Assembly: GCA_002479645.1 (NCBI GenBank)
Contig: DLOO01000086.1
Location: 25,874 to 30,985 of the forward strand
Reading direction: 5' to 3'
Length of the DNA: 5,112 nt
Origin: Lachnoclostridium sp. UBA7482
GTDB taxonomy: Bacteria; Bacillota; Clostridia; Lachnospirales; Lachnospiraceae
The notes under the pieces were generated by a model, which was given only the letters and a program-made list of their open reading frames with translations, did not search any database and was not told the DNA's origin. Below, one piece after another: positions 1 through 4,975 of the stretch. The first letter of the stretch is position 1; the number at the start of each line of letters is the position of its first letter. Position numbers and translations under genes: made by a program.

Positions 1-1065
1 CTATACCTGTTCATCTGGCGCAGTCCTAAGTTCTGCGATTGGTTCTCCCGGTACGTATTTCCGATTTTTCTCAACACCTACGGACGTATCACGGGGCTTT
101 TCCCCTTCTCCGTCGGCGAGGTGTTGATTGTTATCGGCATCCTCCTGTGCCTGCTTGCGGCGCTGCTGTGGATTCCGCTGCTGATTCTTCGGCAGAAACG
201 CACAGGCGGAGGCATTTGCGCAAAGATTGTGCTGTATTATAAGGCATTTGCAGCAATTCTCATCAACCTTTTCCTGCTGATGACCGTAAACTGTTTCGTC
301 CTTTACCACTGCACACCGCTTGACCCGAACCCGCAGGCCGAAAAGCGCGAATACACCTCCGAGGAGCTGTTAACGCTTCGCAACCATCTGGTGGAACAGG
401 CCAACAAGCTGGCAGAACAAATGGAGCGCGACGAAAACGGCTGGATTGCATACGATAAGGACATTCAGAAGGAGTGCCGCAAGGCCATGAAGAAGCTCGG
501 CAAATCCTATCCGAAGCTCGACGGCTGGTACACCACCGTCAAAACCCTGCATTTTTCCGACCTCGTGAGCCAGATGTACATCGGCGGCTATTTCTTCCCG
601 TTTTCCATGGAAGCAAATGTCAACGGCAACATGTACATCGCCAACTATCCGGATGTTTACTGCCATGAGCTGGCGCATACGCGCGGTTATATTTACGAAA
701 ATGAAGCGAATTTCCTGAGTTTCCTTGCCTGCATCGGCAGCGGCGACCCCTTCTTACAGTACAGCGGCTACCTGAGCGTTCTTACATACGTTGAAGAGGA
801 TTGCGTCAGGAGCTTAAGCGAAGACGAGTTTTCGCAGGCCATCGGCTGGCATGAACGCATTTCCACAATCGACTTGGCATTTCTGACTCCGGGCACATGG
901 GAACGCATCGAGGAAGATGCCATCCTGGACACAGAGGTTGTCGACCAGATTTCCGATACCGTTACCGACACATCTCTCAAGGTAAACGGCGTGGAAAGCG
1001 GTATCGTAAGCTACTCCGAGGTTGTCGGGCTGCTGCTTCAATATTATGATGGGATTTTGTACTAA
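1..1065 (+). CDS. DUF3810 family membrane protein, putative zinc peptidase (5' end missing)
   Basis: The frame is open from the window edge, so the start lies upstream; 354 residues are visible. Two hydrophobic segments (about visible residues 42-63 and 82-102) suggest membrane anchoring, followed by a soluble domain. That domain carries the HExxH zinc-binding signature HELAH (222-226), and a downstream NEANF block (from 234) whose Glu could be the third zinc ligand. The flanking GGYFFPFSMEANVN and FLQYSGYL blocks are typical of DUF3810. The combination supports a membrane-tethered metallopeptidase-like protein whose substrate is unknown. The gene ends 62 bp before trmB on the same strand with no terminator seen between them, so co-transcription is plausible. 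A GTG at 121 could be called as a start, but the preceding 40 codons (for example RITGLFPFSVGE) fit the family and argue against it. Confidence 0.85.
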   Translation, partial: LYLFIWRSPKFCDWFSRYVFPIFLNTYGRITGLFPFSVGEVLIVIGILLCLLAALLWIPLLILRQKRTGGGICAKIVLYYKAFAAILINLFLLMTVNCFVLYHCTPLDPNPQAEKREYTSEELLTLRNHLVEQANKLAEQMERDENGWIAYDKDIQKECRKAMKKLGKSYPKLDGWYTTVKTLHFSDLVSQMYIGGYFFPFSMEANVNGNMYIANYPDVYCHELAHTRGYIYENEANFLSFLACIGSGDPFLQYSGYLSVLTYVEEDCVRSLSEDEFSQAIGWHERISTIDLAFLTPGTWERIEEDAILDTEVVDQISDTVTDTSLKVNGVESGIVSYSEVVGLLLQYYDGILY

Positions 1066-1127
1066 GAATTTGAAGAAATGCACATCTGAGGAATCAATTC
1101 ATAAGAACATGTAAAGCGAGGCAAACT

Positions 1128-1772
1128 ATGAGATTACGTAATATTCCCGGCGCACGGGAGGAAATGCTTGTAAATCCCTTTGTAATTCAATCTCCGGCGC
1201 AGTACCGCGGACAGTGGAATGCACTTTTCGGCAATAAAAATCCGCTCCACATCGAAATCGGTATGGGCAAGGGGCGGTTCCTTACGACCCTGGCTATGCA
1301 GAATCCGGACGTCAACTATCTGGGAATCGAGCGCTACGCAAGCGTCCTGATCCGCGCCATTGAAAAGCAGGAGGAGCTGAAGCTCCCCAATCTGCGTTTC
1401 ATCTGCATTGACGCTAATGAGGTCGAGAATTTCTTCGCCGAGGGCGAGGTTGACCGGATTTATCTGAATTTCTCCGATCCGTGGCCGAAGGACCGTCACG
1501 CCAAGCGACGCCTGACCTCCCGACAGTTCCTGGCGCATTACCGTCAGGTGCTTGCCGCCGACGGGCACCTTGCATTTAAGACGGACAATCGTGGGCTTTT
1601 CGATTTCTCGGTGGTTGAGGTGCAGGAAGCCGGCTGGGATTTGTCCGACGTTACCTACGACCTCCATCACAGCCCTTATGCAGAAGGAAATGTCCTGACA
1701 GAGTACGAAGAAAAATTCTCTGCCATGGGCAATCCGATTTATCGTCTGGTAGCGCGCATGCCGCAGAAATAA
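1128..1772 (+). CDS. trmB: tRNA (guanine-N7-)-methyltransferase TrmB
   Basis: This enzyme uses S-adenosylmethionine to form m7G at position 46 in the variable loop of tRNAs, in the cytoplasm. The 214 residues match the usual bacterial length. Seen in order: the N-terminal MRLRN start common in Firmicutes; the SAM-binding loop EIGMGKG (43-49); GIERY (66-70); acidic Asp95 in the next SAM-contact strand; the family signature SDPWPKDRHAKRR (116-128); FKTDN (150-154); and the C-terminal TEYEEKF (191-197) with GNPIYRL. All expected motifs are intact. The ATG at 1128 is preceded by a weak purine-rich GCGAGG. The gene follows the DUF3810 gene by 62 bp and is followed within 13 bp by a hairpin. The tRNA-Lys downstream is a possible substrate class, but its adjacency is probably chance. 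Confidence 0.97.
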   Translation: MRLRNIPGAREEMLVNPFVIQSPAQYRGQWNALFGNKNPLHIEIGMGKGRFLTTLAMQNPDVNYLGIERYASVLIRAIEKQEELKLPNLRFICIDANEVENFFAEGEVDRIYLNFSDPWPKDRHAKRRLTSRQFLAHYRQVLAADGHLAFKTDNRGLFDFSVVEVQEAGWDLSDVTYDLHHSPYAEGNVLTEYEEKFSAMGNPIYRLVARMPQK

Positions 1773-1784
1773 GGCGTTGCAGTG

Positions 1785-1811
1785 TCGGCAGGTATCAAAG
1801 CCTGCCGATTT
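1785..1811 (+). terminator. Hairpin terminator after trmB
   Basis: A perfect 8-bp stem, TCGGCAGG (1785-1792) with CCTGCCGA (1801-1808), has an 8-nt loop and begins 13 nt after the trmB stop. Only a short T3 tract follows, so termination may be inefficient. The position and the GC-rich stem still favour a 3'-end role. Confidence 0.6.
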
Positions 1812-2049
1812 GCATATACTATAGACAAATTCTCCGGAAGTCCCGCCATTATGTCTTTCAAACACTGCCTCATTAACTGCTTTGCCTGCAACCGACGTCT
1901 CAACATACAGGTTATGAAAATCCGACGCGGCCTCAACACCGTTATGTGTATCTTAAATGCCGCAAATGTAGAAAGCCGGCCGCATTCCCGGCGAAAAAAC
2001 AGGCATTGAAACGAAAAGCAAATTTTTTCAATTTTTTTCAAAAAAGGGG

Positions 2050-2078
2050 TTGCATTTTGTTTTAAGGTGTATTATAAT
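2050..2078 (+). promoter_or_regulatory. Promoter of tRNA-Lys with UP-like A/T tracts
   Basis: TTGCAT (2050-2055), a 17-bp spacer and a perfect TATAAT (2073-2078) form a strong sigma-A type promoter. Transcription should start near 2085, about 24 nt before the mature tRNA. Immediately upstream (about 2019-2045) run alternating A and T tracts resembling an UP element, as is common for stable-RNA promoters. No other gene starts here. Confidence 0.88.
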
Positions 2079-2108
2079 GACGTTCGTGTTCGAGAAAAAA
2101 CAATATAC

Positions 2109-2181
2109 GCGCCTCTAGCTCAGTTGGTAGAGCACCTGACTCTTAATCAGGGTGTCCAGGGTTCGAGCCCCTGGAGGCGCA
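2109..2181 (+). tRNA. tRNA-Lys (anticodon CUU)
   Basis: A full cloverleaf can be drawn. The acceptor stem is GCGCCTC (2109-2115) with GAGGCGC (2174-2180). The D stem is GCTC/GAGC, with loop AGTTGGTA. The anticodon stem is CCTGA/TCAGG around loop CTCTTAA, with anticodon CTT at 2142-2144, which reads AAG lysine codons. The T stem CAGGG/CCCTG encloses TTCGAGC. The discriminator base is A2181 and no CCA is encoded, so CCA must be added by nucleotidyltransferase. The 3' half of such genes is a common target for tyrosine-recombinase integration, and a tyrosine recombinase gene lies 1.3 kb downstream. No repeat of the tRNA 3' end is visible in this window. Confidence 0.98.
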
Positions 2182-2269
2182 TTTGAAAAGGTTTCAGTTT
2201 GACAGCTTAGTTCTGTTGGGCAGGGACTTTTTCGCGTACATACCTGATCCAAACAGGCTTGTATAAAAT

Positions 2270-2553
2270 GAATGACAACATAGTTGGACGTTTTTTAATA
2301 TGATTCCAGGATCCCCCAAAGGCCGTTTTCCTGAGCTAGCTTCGTCTACCTCGTATACAAGGATGTAGGCACGCTGCATGTTGTAAAACATGCTTAAAGG
2401 CGTACTTCGCCCACCGCTTATATCTTACCTTTGGCTGGTAATTCTGTTATCAAGGTTCTACCAAATCAATTTGCGAGATTGATTTGGGTTGCACGCTAAG
2501 TGCAAAGACATTTCTTCCGGTGTTGGAAAAAACGTCCAACTATGTTGTCATTC
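2270..2553. repeat. 27-bp perfect inverted repeats bounding a 230-bp segment
   Basis: The arm at 2270-2296 (begins GAATGACAACATAG, ends CGTTTTTT) is the exact reverse complement of 2527-2553, with no mismatch. The next outer base pair is 2269 T with 2554 G, a wobble only on the + strand. The bases flanking the arms do not form an obvious target-site duplication, and the interior encodes no transposase. The structure could be a MITE-like element, the closing helix of a large RNA, or an invertible segment. Confidence 0.95.
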
Positions 2554-2559
2554 GCCGCT

Positions 2560-2588
2560 ATTTTACATCATTTTTTGCGACTCGTCAA
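2560..2588 (-). promoter_or_regulatory. Minus-strand promoter firing into the inverted-repeat segment
   Basis: On the - strand, TTGACG (2588-2583), a 17-bp spacer and TAAAAT (2565-2560) each match the consensus at five of six positions. The predicted start falls at about 2553, exactly the outer edge of the right arm. This competes with the + strand RNA model, or could produce an antisense transcript. Confidence 0.45.
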
Positions 2589-2607
2589 GCTTTTGAGACG
2601 AGTTTTT
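2580..2607 (+). terminator. Intrinsic terminator after the tRNA/RNA-element region
   Basis: A 7-bp stem ACTCGTC (2580-2586) with GACGAGT (2597-2603) is followed by T5, and a second T6 tract lies at 2614-2619. It would end + strand transcripts from the tRNA promoter or from the structured element. It also separates them from the converging fic transcript. Confidence 0.7.
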
Positions 2608-2621
2608 GTCGTGTTTTTTAT

Positions 2622-2642
2622 TGTCTCAATTTGAGACAGTAA
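2622..2642. repeat. Palindromic 21-bp repeat, copy 1 (downstream of fic)
   Basis: The core TGTCTCAA-T-TTGAGACA (2622-2638) is a perfect 8-bp-arm palindrome followed by GTAA. All 21 bp recur identically and in the same orientation at 3469-3489, on the other side of the fic gene. It could be an operator or a recombination site. Confidence 0.9.
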
Positions 2643-2654
2643 TTTTTGTATGTA

Positions 2655-2683
2655 AAAGAGCCTGCCTACACGGCAAGCCCTTT
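2655..2683 (-). terminator. Imperfect hairpin after fic
   Basis: On the - strand a stem of ten pairs with two mismatches (2683-2672 with 2666-2655, loop GTGTA) begins 22 nt after the fic stop and runs into TTTT then ACAT. The T-run is short, so this is a moderate candidate for the fic terminator. Confidence 0.5.
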
Positions 2684-2704
2684 CAAATGTTCCAATACAG
2701 GACA

Positions 2705-3415
2705 CTACATTGTTATATTCAATTCTTCGCAGGCTTCTCTGGGTTCAATCTGTTCTTCCGGCAAAAAGGCAATTCCGTCAATACAATTATCGTAAAGAAA
2801 ATCCGTCAGTTCTTTGCCGTTATCAGACTCATAAAAATGAATGAGCTTTTGTAAAAACATATCTTTGTGTTTTTGACCGACTGAAATTATTCCCGCACCG
2901 GCTTCAATCATGATTTTATTCGCAACCAGCATCGCCAGCCTTTTATTCCCGTCATAAAAGAATTGCCCTCTTGCACAATACAACATCATGTCAATCGCGC
3001 GTTTCGTATAACACGGTTCCTGAAGAATCTCAGAAACCTTAGCTTGTATTTTCTGCCTATCCGGAATACCCGGTCTCCAATCCGTCCCACCAATCCATAC
3101 GTCCTGTATTCTAAGGCTCCCTGCATTAACCACAGTAAACCGTCCCAGTTCCCGATGTAATCTGCAAATAAAATCCACATCCAATGGTTCCCTTACATGT
3201 TCCAATAGGTACATCCATGCATGCTTCAAGTCATTAACCGCATTGATATCATCAATGGAATATCCTGCAACAGACATTCCATCACAAATACACTGTGTAT
3301 CCGGATACGTGACGGCGATTCCTTCCAGATTTGCACTTTTCCATATATAATCGACCAAATTTCGCTTGGCAAGGAAAATATTCTGCTCCGTTGTAATATG
3401 ATATTTGTCTTCCAT
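2705..3415 (-). CDS. Fic family protein with atypical (His to Gln) active-site motif
   Basis: Fic proteins usually transfer AMP or another nucleotide part onto target hydroxyl groups using the motif HPFxDGNGRxxR. This 236-residue protein has the Fic fold landmarks: LHRELGRF (86-93), NAGSLRIQDVWIGGTDWRPG (97-116) and the core loop QFFYDGNKRLAM (151-162). Gln151 occupies the catalytic-His position and Met162 the last Arg position, while the DGN-x-R phosphate-binding part is kept. Near the N terminus, SANLEG (27-32) fits the inhibitory motif (S/T)xxxE(G/N) of class II Fic proteins. The ATG at 3415 has a perfect AGGAGG 8 nt upstream and its own promoter. The gene lies 100 bp after the recombinase gene, and identical palindromic repeats flank it. 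It is likely cytoplasmic. Function is inferred only; without the His, classical AMPylation is doubtful, although a variant subfamily is possible. Confidence 0.88.
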   Translation of the reverse strand: MEDKYHITTEQNIFLAKRNLVDYIWKSANLEGIAVTYPDTQCICDGMSVAGYSIDDINAVNDLKHAWMYLLEHVREPLDVDFICRLHRELGRFTVVNAGSLRIQDVWIGGTDWRPGIPDRQKIQAKVSEILQEPCYTKRAIDMMLYCARGQFFYDGNKRLAMLVANKIMIEAGAGIISVGQKHKDMFLQKLIHFYESDNGKELTDFLYDNCIDGIAFLPEEQIEPREACEELNITM

Positions 3416-3438
3416 CCGCTCCGCCTCCTATCACGTTG

Positions 3439-3467
3439 ATTTTCTCATTTTCTCTTGTATTTGTCAA
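3439..3467 (-). promoter_or_regulatory. Promoter of the fic gene, abutting a palindrome
   Basis: On the - strand a perfect TTGACA (3467-3462), a 17-bp spacer and GAAAAT (3444-3439, four of six consensus) precede the fic ribosome site CCTCC/GGAGG at 3424-3428. The -35 box shares its first base with the end of the palindrome at 3467-3487, so a protein bound to the palindrome would probably affect polymerase binding. Confidence 0.6.
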
Positions 3468-3489
3468 CTGTCTCAATTTGAGACAGTAA
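3467..3489. repeat. Palindromic 21-bp repeat, copy 2 (fic promoter side), probable operator
   Basis: This copy has the identical 21 bp of copy 1 (here 3469-3489) and a longer perfect palindrome, ACTGTCTCAA-T-TTGAGACAGT (3467-3487, 10-bp arms). It sits between the recombinase stop and the fic promoter and touches the -35 box. The two copies are 847 bp apart in direct orientation. Confidence 0.9.
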
Positions 3490-3515
3490 ACCACGGGCTT
3501 TTCACATACTGCTCA

Positions 3516-4328
3516 TCATCTCCGAAACACTTCATCGATTTTGTACACCTCAATCTGTTCGAGGTCGTATATCTGTGCCAAATGGATATACCTACAGGTG
3601 GTCGCGATGTCCTGATGCCCCAAAAGAAGCCTTAGCCTCTCTAAATCTCCCATGCGATACGTAATAAAGCTGGTTCCGAACGTATGGCGTAACAAATGCG
3701 CATGCAGCTGCTGTAATCCTGACTTTTTCTTAATTTTACGAAATCTAAGTTTCAGTGCGTTTTCCGATATGTCAAAGGGTGCATGAGCATTTACCGCCGC
3801 CTTGTACTTTGCAAGCTCCTCAATCATCCTTGGCGGCAGAGGCACTATATGCGGCATAAGGCTCTTGGTCTTCTGCACCCGGAGCAGTCCCTTTTCCAAA
3901 TCAATTTCTCTCCATGTGAGTCCTCTTACTTCTCCGGCACGCAATCCACAATCCAGCATCAGATGTATAATCAATCGGTTTTGCCCGGAAATCACCCCAT
4001 CCAAACGCTCCACCTCTGATTGCGTAAGCACTTGGATAATGCTGCTGTCCGGACGCGGCAGCTTACTCTGTCCGATTAGCCGAATATTGATATACTGCAT
4101 CTCCTTTAGCCAGTTGAAGTACACTTTTACGCCCCGTGCGTATGTCCGAATCGATGTGTTTTTAAGGTTTTGTTTCCGCAGGTATCGCACATATTCGCCA
4201 TATACGTCTGCCCGAAGCTCCGTCGTGAATTTTGAGAATTTATTCAGGCAGTCGATGTAGTATTGCAGCGTCTTGGCACTGCAGTATTGTTCACGATCCG
4301 CCAAAAACTCCTCATAATGTGGCAACAT
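3516..4328 (-). CDS. Tyrosine recombinase / phage-type integrase
   Basis: This 270-residue protein is a site-specific tyrosine recombinase that cuts and rejoins DNA through a covalent phosphotyrosine. An N-terminal SAM-like core-binding domain (about 1-85) precedes a catalytic domain (about 98-270). All catalytic residues are visible: Arg130 in GLRAGEVRGL, a beta-hairpin Lys (153 or 155) before HIVPL, HLLR (His211, Arg214), His238 in LLGHQD and Tyr247 in CRYIH. It therefore appears active. It is shorter than prophage integrases with an arm-binding domain and more like compact XerC/D-type enzymes. The ATG at 4328 is preceded by GGAGGG 7 nt away. A promoter with direct repeats lies just upstream. 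Its natural site is unknown; candidates here are the tRNA-Lys 3' end, the 21-bp palindromic repeats and the 27-bp inverted repeats. Confidence 0.95.
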   Translation of the reverse strand: MLPHYEEFLADREQYCSAKTLQYYIDCLNKFSKFTTELRADVYGEYVRYLRKQNLKNTSIRTYARGVKVYFNWLKEMQYINIRLIGQSKLPRPDSSIIQVLTQSEVERLDGVISGQNRLIIHLMLDCGLRAGEVRGLTWREIDLEKGLLRVQKTKSLMPHIVPLPPRMIEELAKYKAAVNAHAPFDISENALKLRFRKIKKKSGLQQLHAHLLRHTFGTSFITYRMGDLERLRLLLGHQDIATTCRYIHLAQIYDLEQIEVYKIDEVFRR

Positions 4329-4357
4329 AATATCGCCCTCCTCATTGGTTTATTAGC

Positions 4358-4386
4358 ATCTTAGCGCACAAGCTTAGCATCGTCAA
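4358..4386 (-). promoter_or_regulatory. Promoter of the recombinase gene with direct repeats
   Basis: On the - strand TTGACG (4386-4381), a 17-bp spacer and TAAGAT (4363-4358, four of six) predict a start near 4351, 23 nt before the ATG. The octamer TTAGCATC occurs at 4353-4360 and 4374-4381, exactly 21 bp (two helical turns) apart and overlapping both promoter boxes. This arrangement suits a dimeric repressor. Confidence 0.5.
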
Positions 4387-4402
4387 ATCCCCTGCTATCT
4401 AA

Positions 4403-4552
4403 TCAGCTTCTTATTCTGGCTCCAACTTTACTTTTATCCTCCCAGTCAGCTTGTTCATCCCATCCGGATGCAGACGGTATCTTACAGCTATAACTGACAG
4501 CGCATTCAAGGTCATGATATTGCGCATACTCCACCTGCTTAAGTCTTTGCAA
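4403..4552 (-). CDS. Uncertain small ORF upstream of the recombinase (two overlapping frames)
   Basis: A perfect GGAGG (4567-4563) on the - strand stands 6 nt before an ATG (4556-4554) that opens only a 5-codon frame, MVAKT. Two longer frames overlap behind it. One is 49 residues from a TTG at 4552 (VEYAQYHDLECAV..., ending 4403). The other is 38 residues from an ATG at 4527 (ending ...YRLHPDGMNKLTGR..., stop at 4411) and stays open upstream to about 4600. I recognise neither. Small proteins next to integrase genes can be excisionases, but no helix-turn-helix is evident here. The good ribosome site in front of a five-codon frame suggests either a leader peptide or a frameshifted gene. The remainder of 4329-4402 holds only the recombinase promoter and ribosome site. 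Confidence 0.3.
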   Translation of the reverse strand: MQRLKQVEYAQYHDLECAVSYSCKIPSASGWDEQADWEDKSKVGARIRS

Positions 4553-4579
4553 CCATATTTATCCTCCAATCTGAAACAG

Positions 4580-4616
4580 AAAAAACCGAGGGGCTTTCAG
4601 TTAGAAAACCTCTCGG
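4580..4616 (-). terminator. Strong intrinsic terminator of the DUF3791 transcript
   Basis: On the - strand CCGAGAGG (4616-4609) pairs with CCCCTCGG (4593-4586) apart from one A-C mismatch. A further TTTC/GAAA stem lies inside it, and T6 follows at 4585-4580. It lies 12 nt beyond the end of the frame that stops at 4629, and so closes the DUF3791 transcription unit. Confidence 0.85.
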
Positions 4617-4628
4617 CTATGTAAAAAT

Positions 4629-4767
4629 TTATTCGTGTATTTCTTCGTATGACACTATCTGTTCAGGCGGAATATCAATATCATCTTTGACATATAAGAA
4701 TGTTTCATCTTGTCCCCCATCTAAATGCTCGCTCAATCGTTACAGCATATTTGAGATAGTCACGCCA
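4629..4767 (-). pseudogene. Probable frameshifted small gene after DUF3791
   Basis: Between the DUF3791 stop and the terminator two protein-like stretches sit in different frames. The first is WRDYLKYAVTIER... (from 4767, stop at 4705). The second is SEHLDGGQDETFLYVKDD..., continuing to IVSYEEIHE with its stop at 4629-4631. The second frame is blocked upstream by a TAA at 4742-4740. It has only a TTG (4736) with no ribosome site as a start. The segments would read continuously as ...YAVTIE-EHLDGGQ... if one or so bases near GAGCGAG (4731) were removed. The first frame also lacks a start codon. I therefore infer a decayed small gene overlapping the DUF3791 end. I do not recognise the family, and a sequencing error is an alternative. 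Confidence 0.4.
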
Positions 4768-4975
4768 TCGCCGGCTTGCGTGCTTCGATATACAGGTCTA
4801 TATCCTCAATGATATAGTTTGTGCCTGTCGTATGCAAAGCCTCATAGCAGGTGTAAACATACTCCCAAACTCTGTAACGGCTGAATACCTCTGCAAGCTG
4901 TTTACCTGTTAGGTGCTTTGCCAGCTTATATTGCTCAGCACAAAAAATCATAAATTTACCCTGACTGCTTATCAT
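4760..4975 (-). CDS. DUF3791 domain-containing protein
   Basis: The 71-residue protein matches the small DUF3791 family in length and pattern: FMIFCAEQYKLAKHLTGKQLAEVF (8-31), then WEYVYTCYEALHTTG (37-51), then YIIEDIDLYIEARKPA (54-69). The family's molecular function is unknown. It is often found in small-gene clusters with DUF3990 proteins and is suspected of toxin-antitoxin-like roles, but no DUF3990 protein is visible here. I chose the ATG at 4975 over the TTG at 4978, because GGAGGAGG ends 4 nt before the ATG. A near-consensus promoter lies 44 bp upstream and a strong terminator follows 144 bp after the stop, so it looks like an independent short transcription unit. The C terminus overlaps the first frame of the apparently broken next gene. 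Confidence 0.82.
   Translation of the reverse strand: MISSQGKFMIFCAEQYKLAKHLTGKQLAEVFSRYRVWEYVYTCYEALHTTGTNYIIEDIDLYIEARKPAMA

Larger units (their letters stand above)
2270..2607 (+). ncRNA. Candidate large structured non-coding RNA next to tRNA-Lys
   Basis: Inside the closing 27-bp helix at least six hairpins are visible: CAGGA/TCCTG (2307-2333); GCATGTT-GTAA-AACATGC (2376-2393); GGCG/CGCC (2399-2411); ACCTT/AAGGT enclosing GGTAA/TTATC (2427-2456); a perfect 10-bp CCAAATCAAT stem (2461-2487); and TTGCAC/GTGCAA (2489-2505). The + strand is preferred because the GTAA loop is then a GNRA tetraloop, one stem and the outer closing pair need G-U wobbles on that strand, and an intrinsic terminator follows at 2580-2607. 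A TATAAA (2262-2267) would place a start near the arm, but no good -35 accompanies it; the RNA could also be processed from the tRNA transcript. I recognise no known family: SRP RNA, 6S, tmRNA, RNase P, T-box and group II domain V signatures were not seen. A transposon-derived origin is not excluded. Confidence 0.45.

Noticed and set aside
1134..1865. 243-codon minus-strand ORF opposite trmB
   Set aside because: It is the antisense shadow of a well-supported trmB gene, and its peptide resembles no family.
1782..2009. 75-codon plus-strand ORF after trmB
   Set aside because: It starts at the base of the trmB terminator hairpin without a ribosome site, and its sequence is not protein-like. The stretch up to the tRNA promoter otherwise shows only a minor GCCGG/CCGGC hairpin near 1975-1991.
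2199..2204. Promoter from a perfect TTGACA just after tRNA-Lys
   Set aside because: No acceptable -10 box lies 16-18 bp downstream; the sequence there is AGGGAC-like.
2194..2391. 65-codon minus-strand ORF crossing the left inverted-repeat arm
   Set aside because: It has no ribosome site, it begins inside the GCATGTT hairpin and runs through the repeat arm; the region is better explained by structure.
2270..2553. Retron-type msr-msd RNA (closing a1/a2 inverted repeat with hairpins)
   Set aside because: No reverse transcriptase is encoded in the window, and the multi-hairpin interior lacks one dominant long msd hairpin.
2270..2553. Insertion sequence with transposase
   Set aside because: The interior has no transposase-like frame and no target-site duplication flanks the arms. 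A non-autonomous MITE remains possible and is noted in the feature.
2270..2553. SRP RNA, 6S RNA, tmRNA, RNase P RNA, T-box or group II intron domain V
   Set aside because: I looked for the recognisable conserved motifs of these families and saw none on either strand.
2606..2854. 82-codon plus-strand ORF overlapping the end of fic
   Set aside because: It begins in the terminator T-tract, runs antisense to fic and has no ribosome site.
2622..3489. CRISPR array from the repeated 21-bp sequence
   Set aside because: There are only two copies, 847 bp apart, with a gene between them, and no cas genes.
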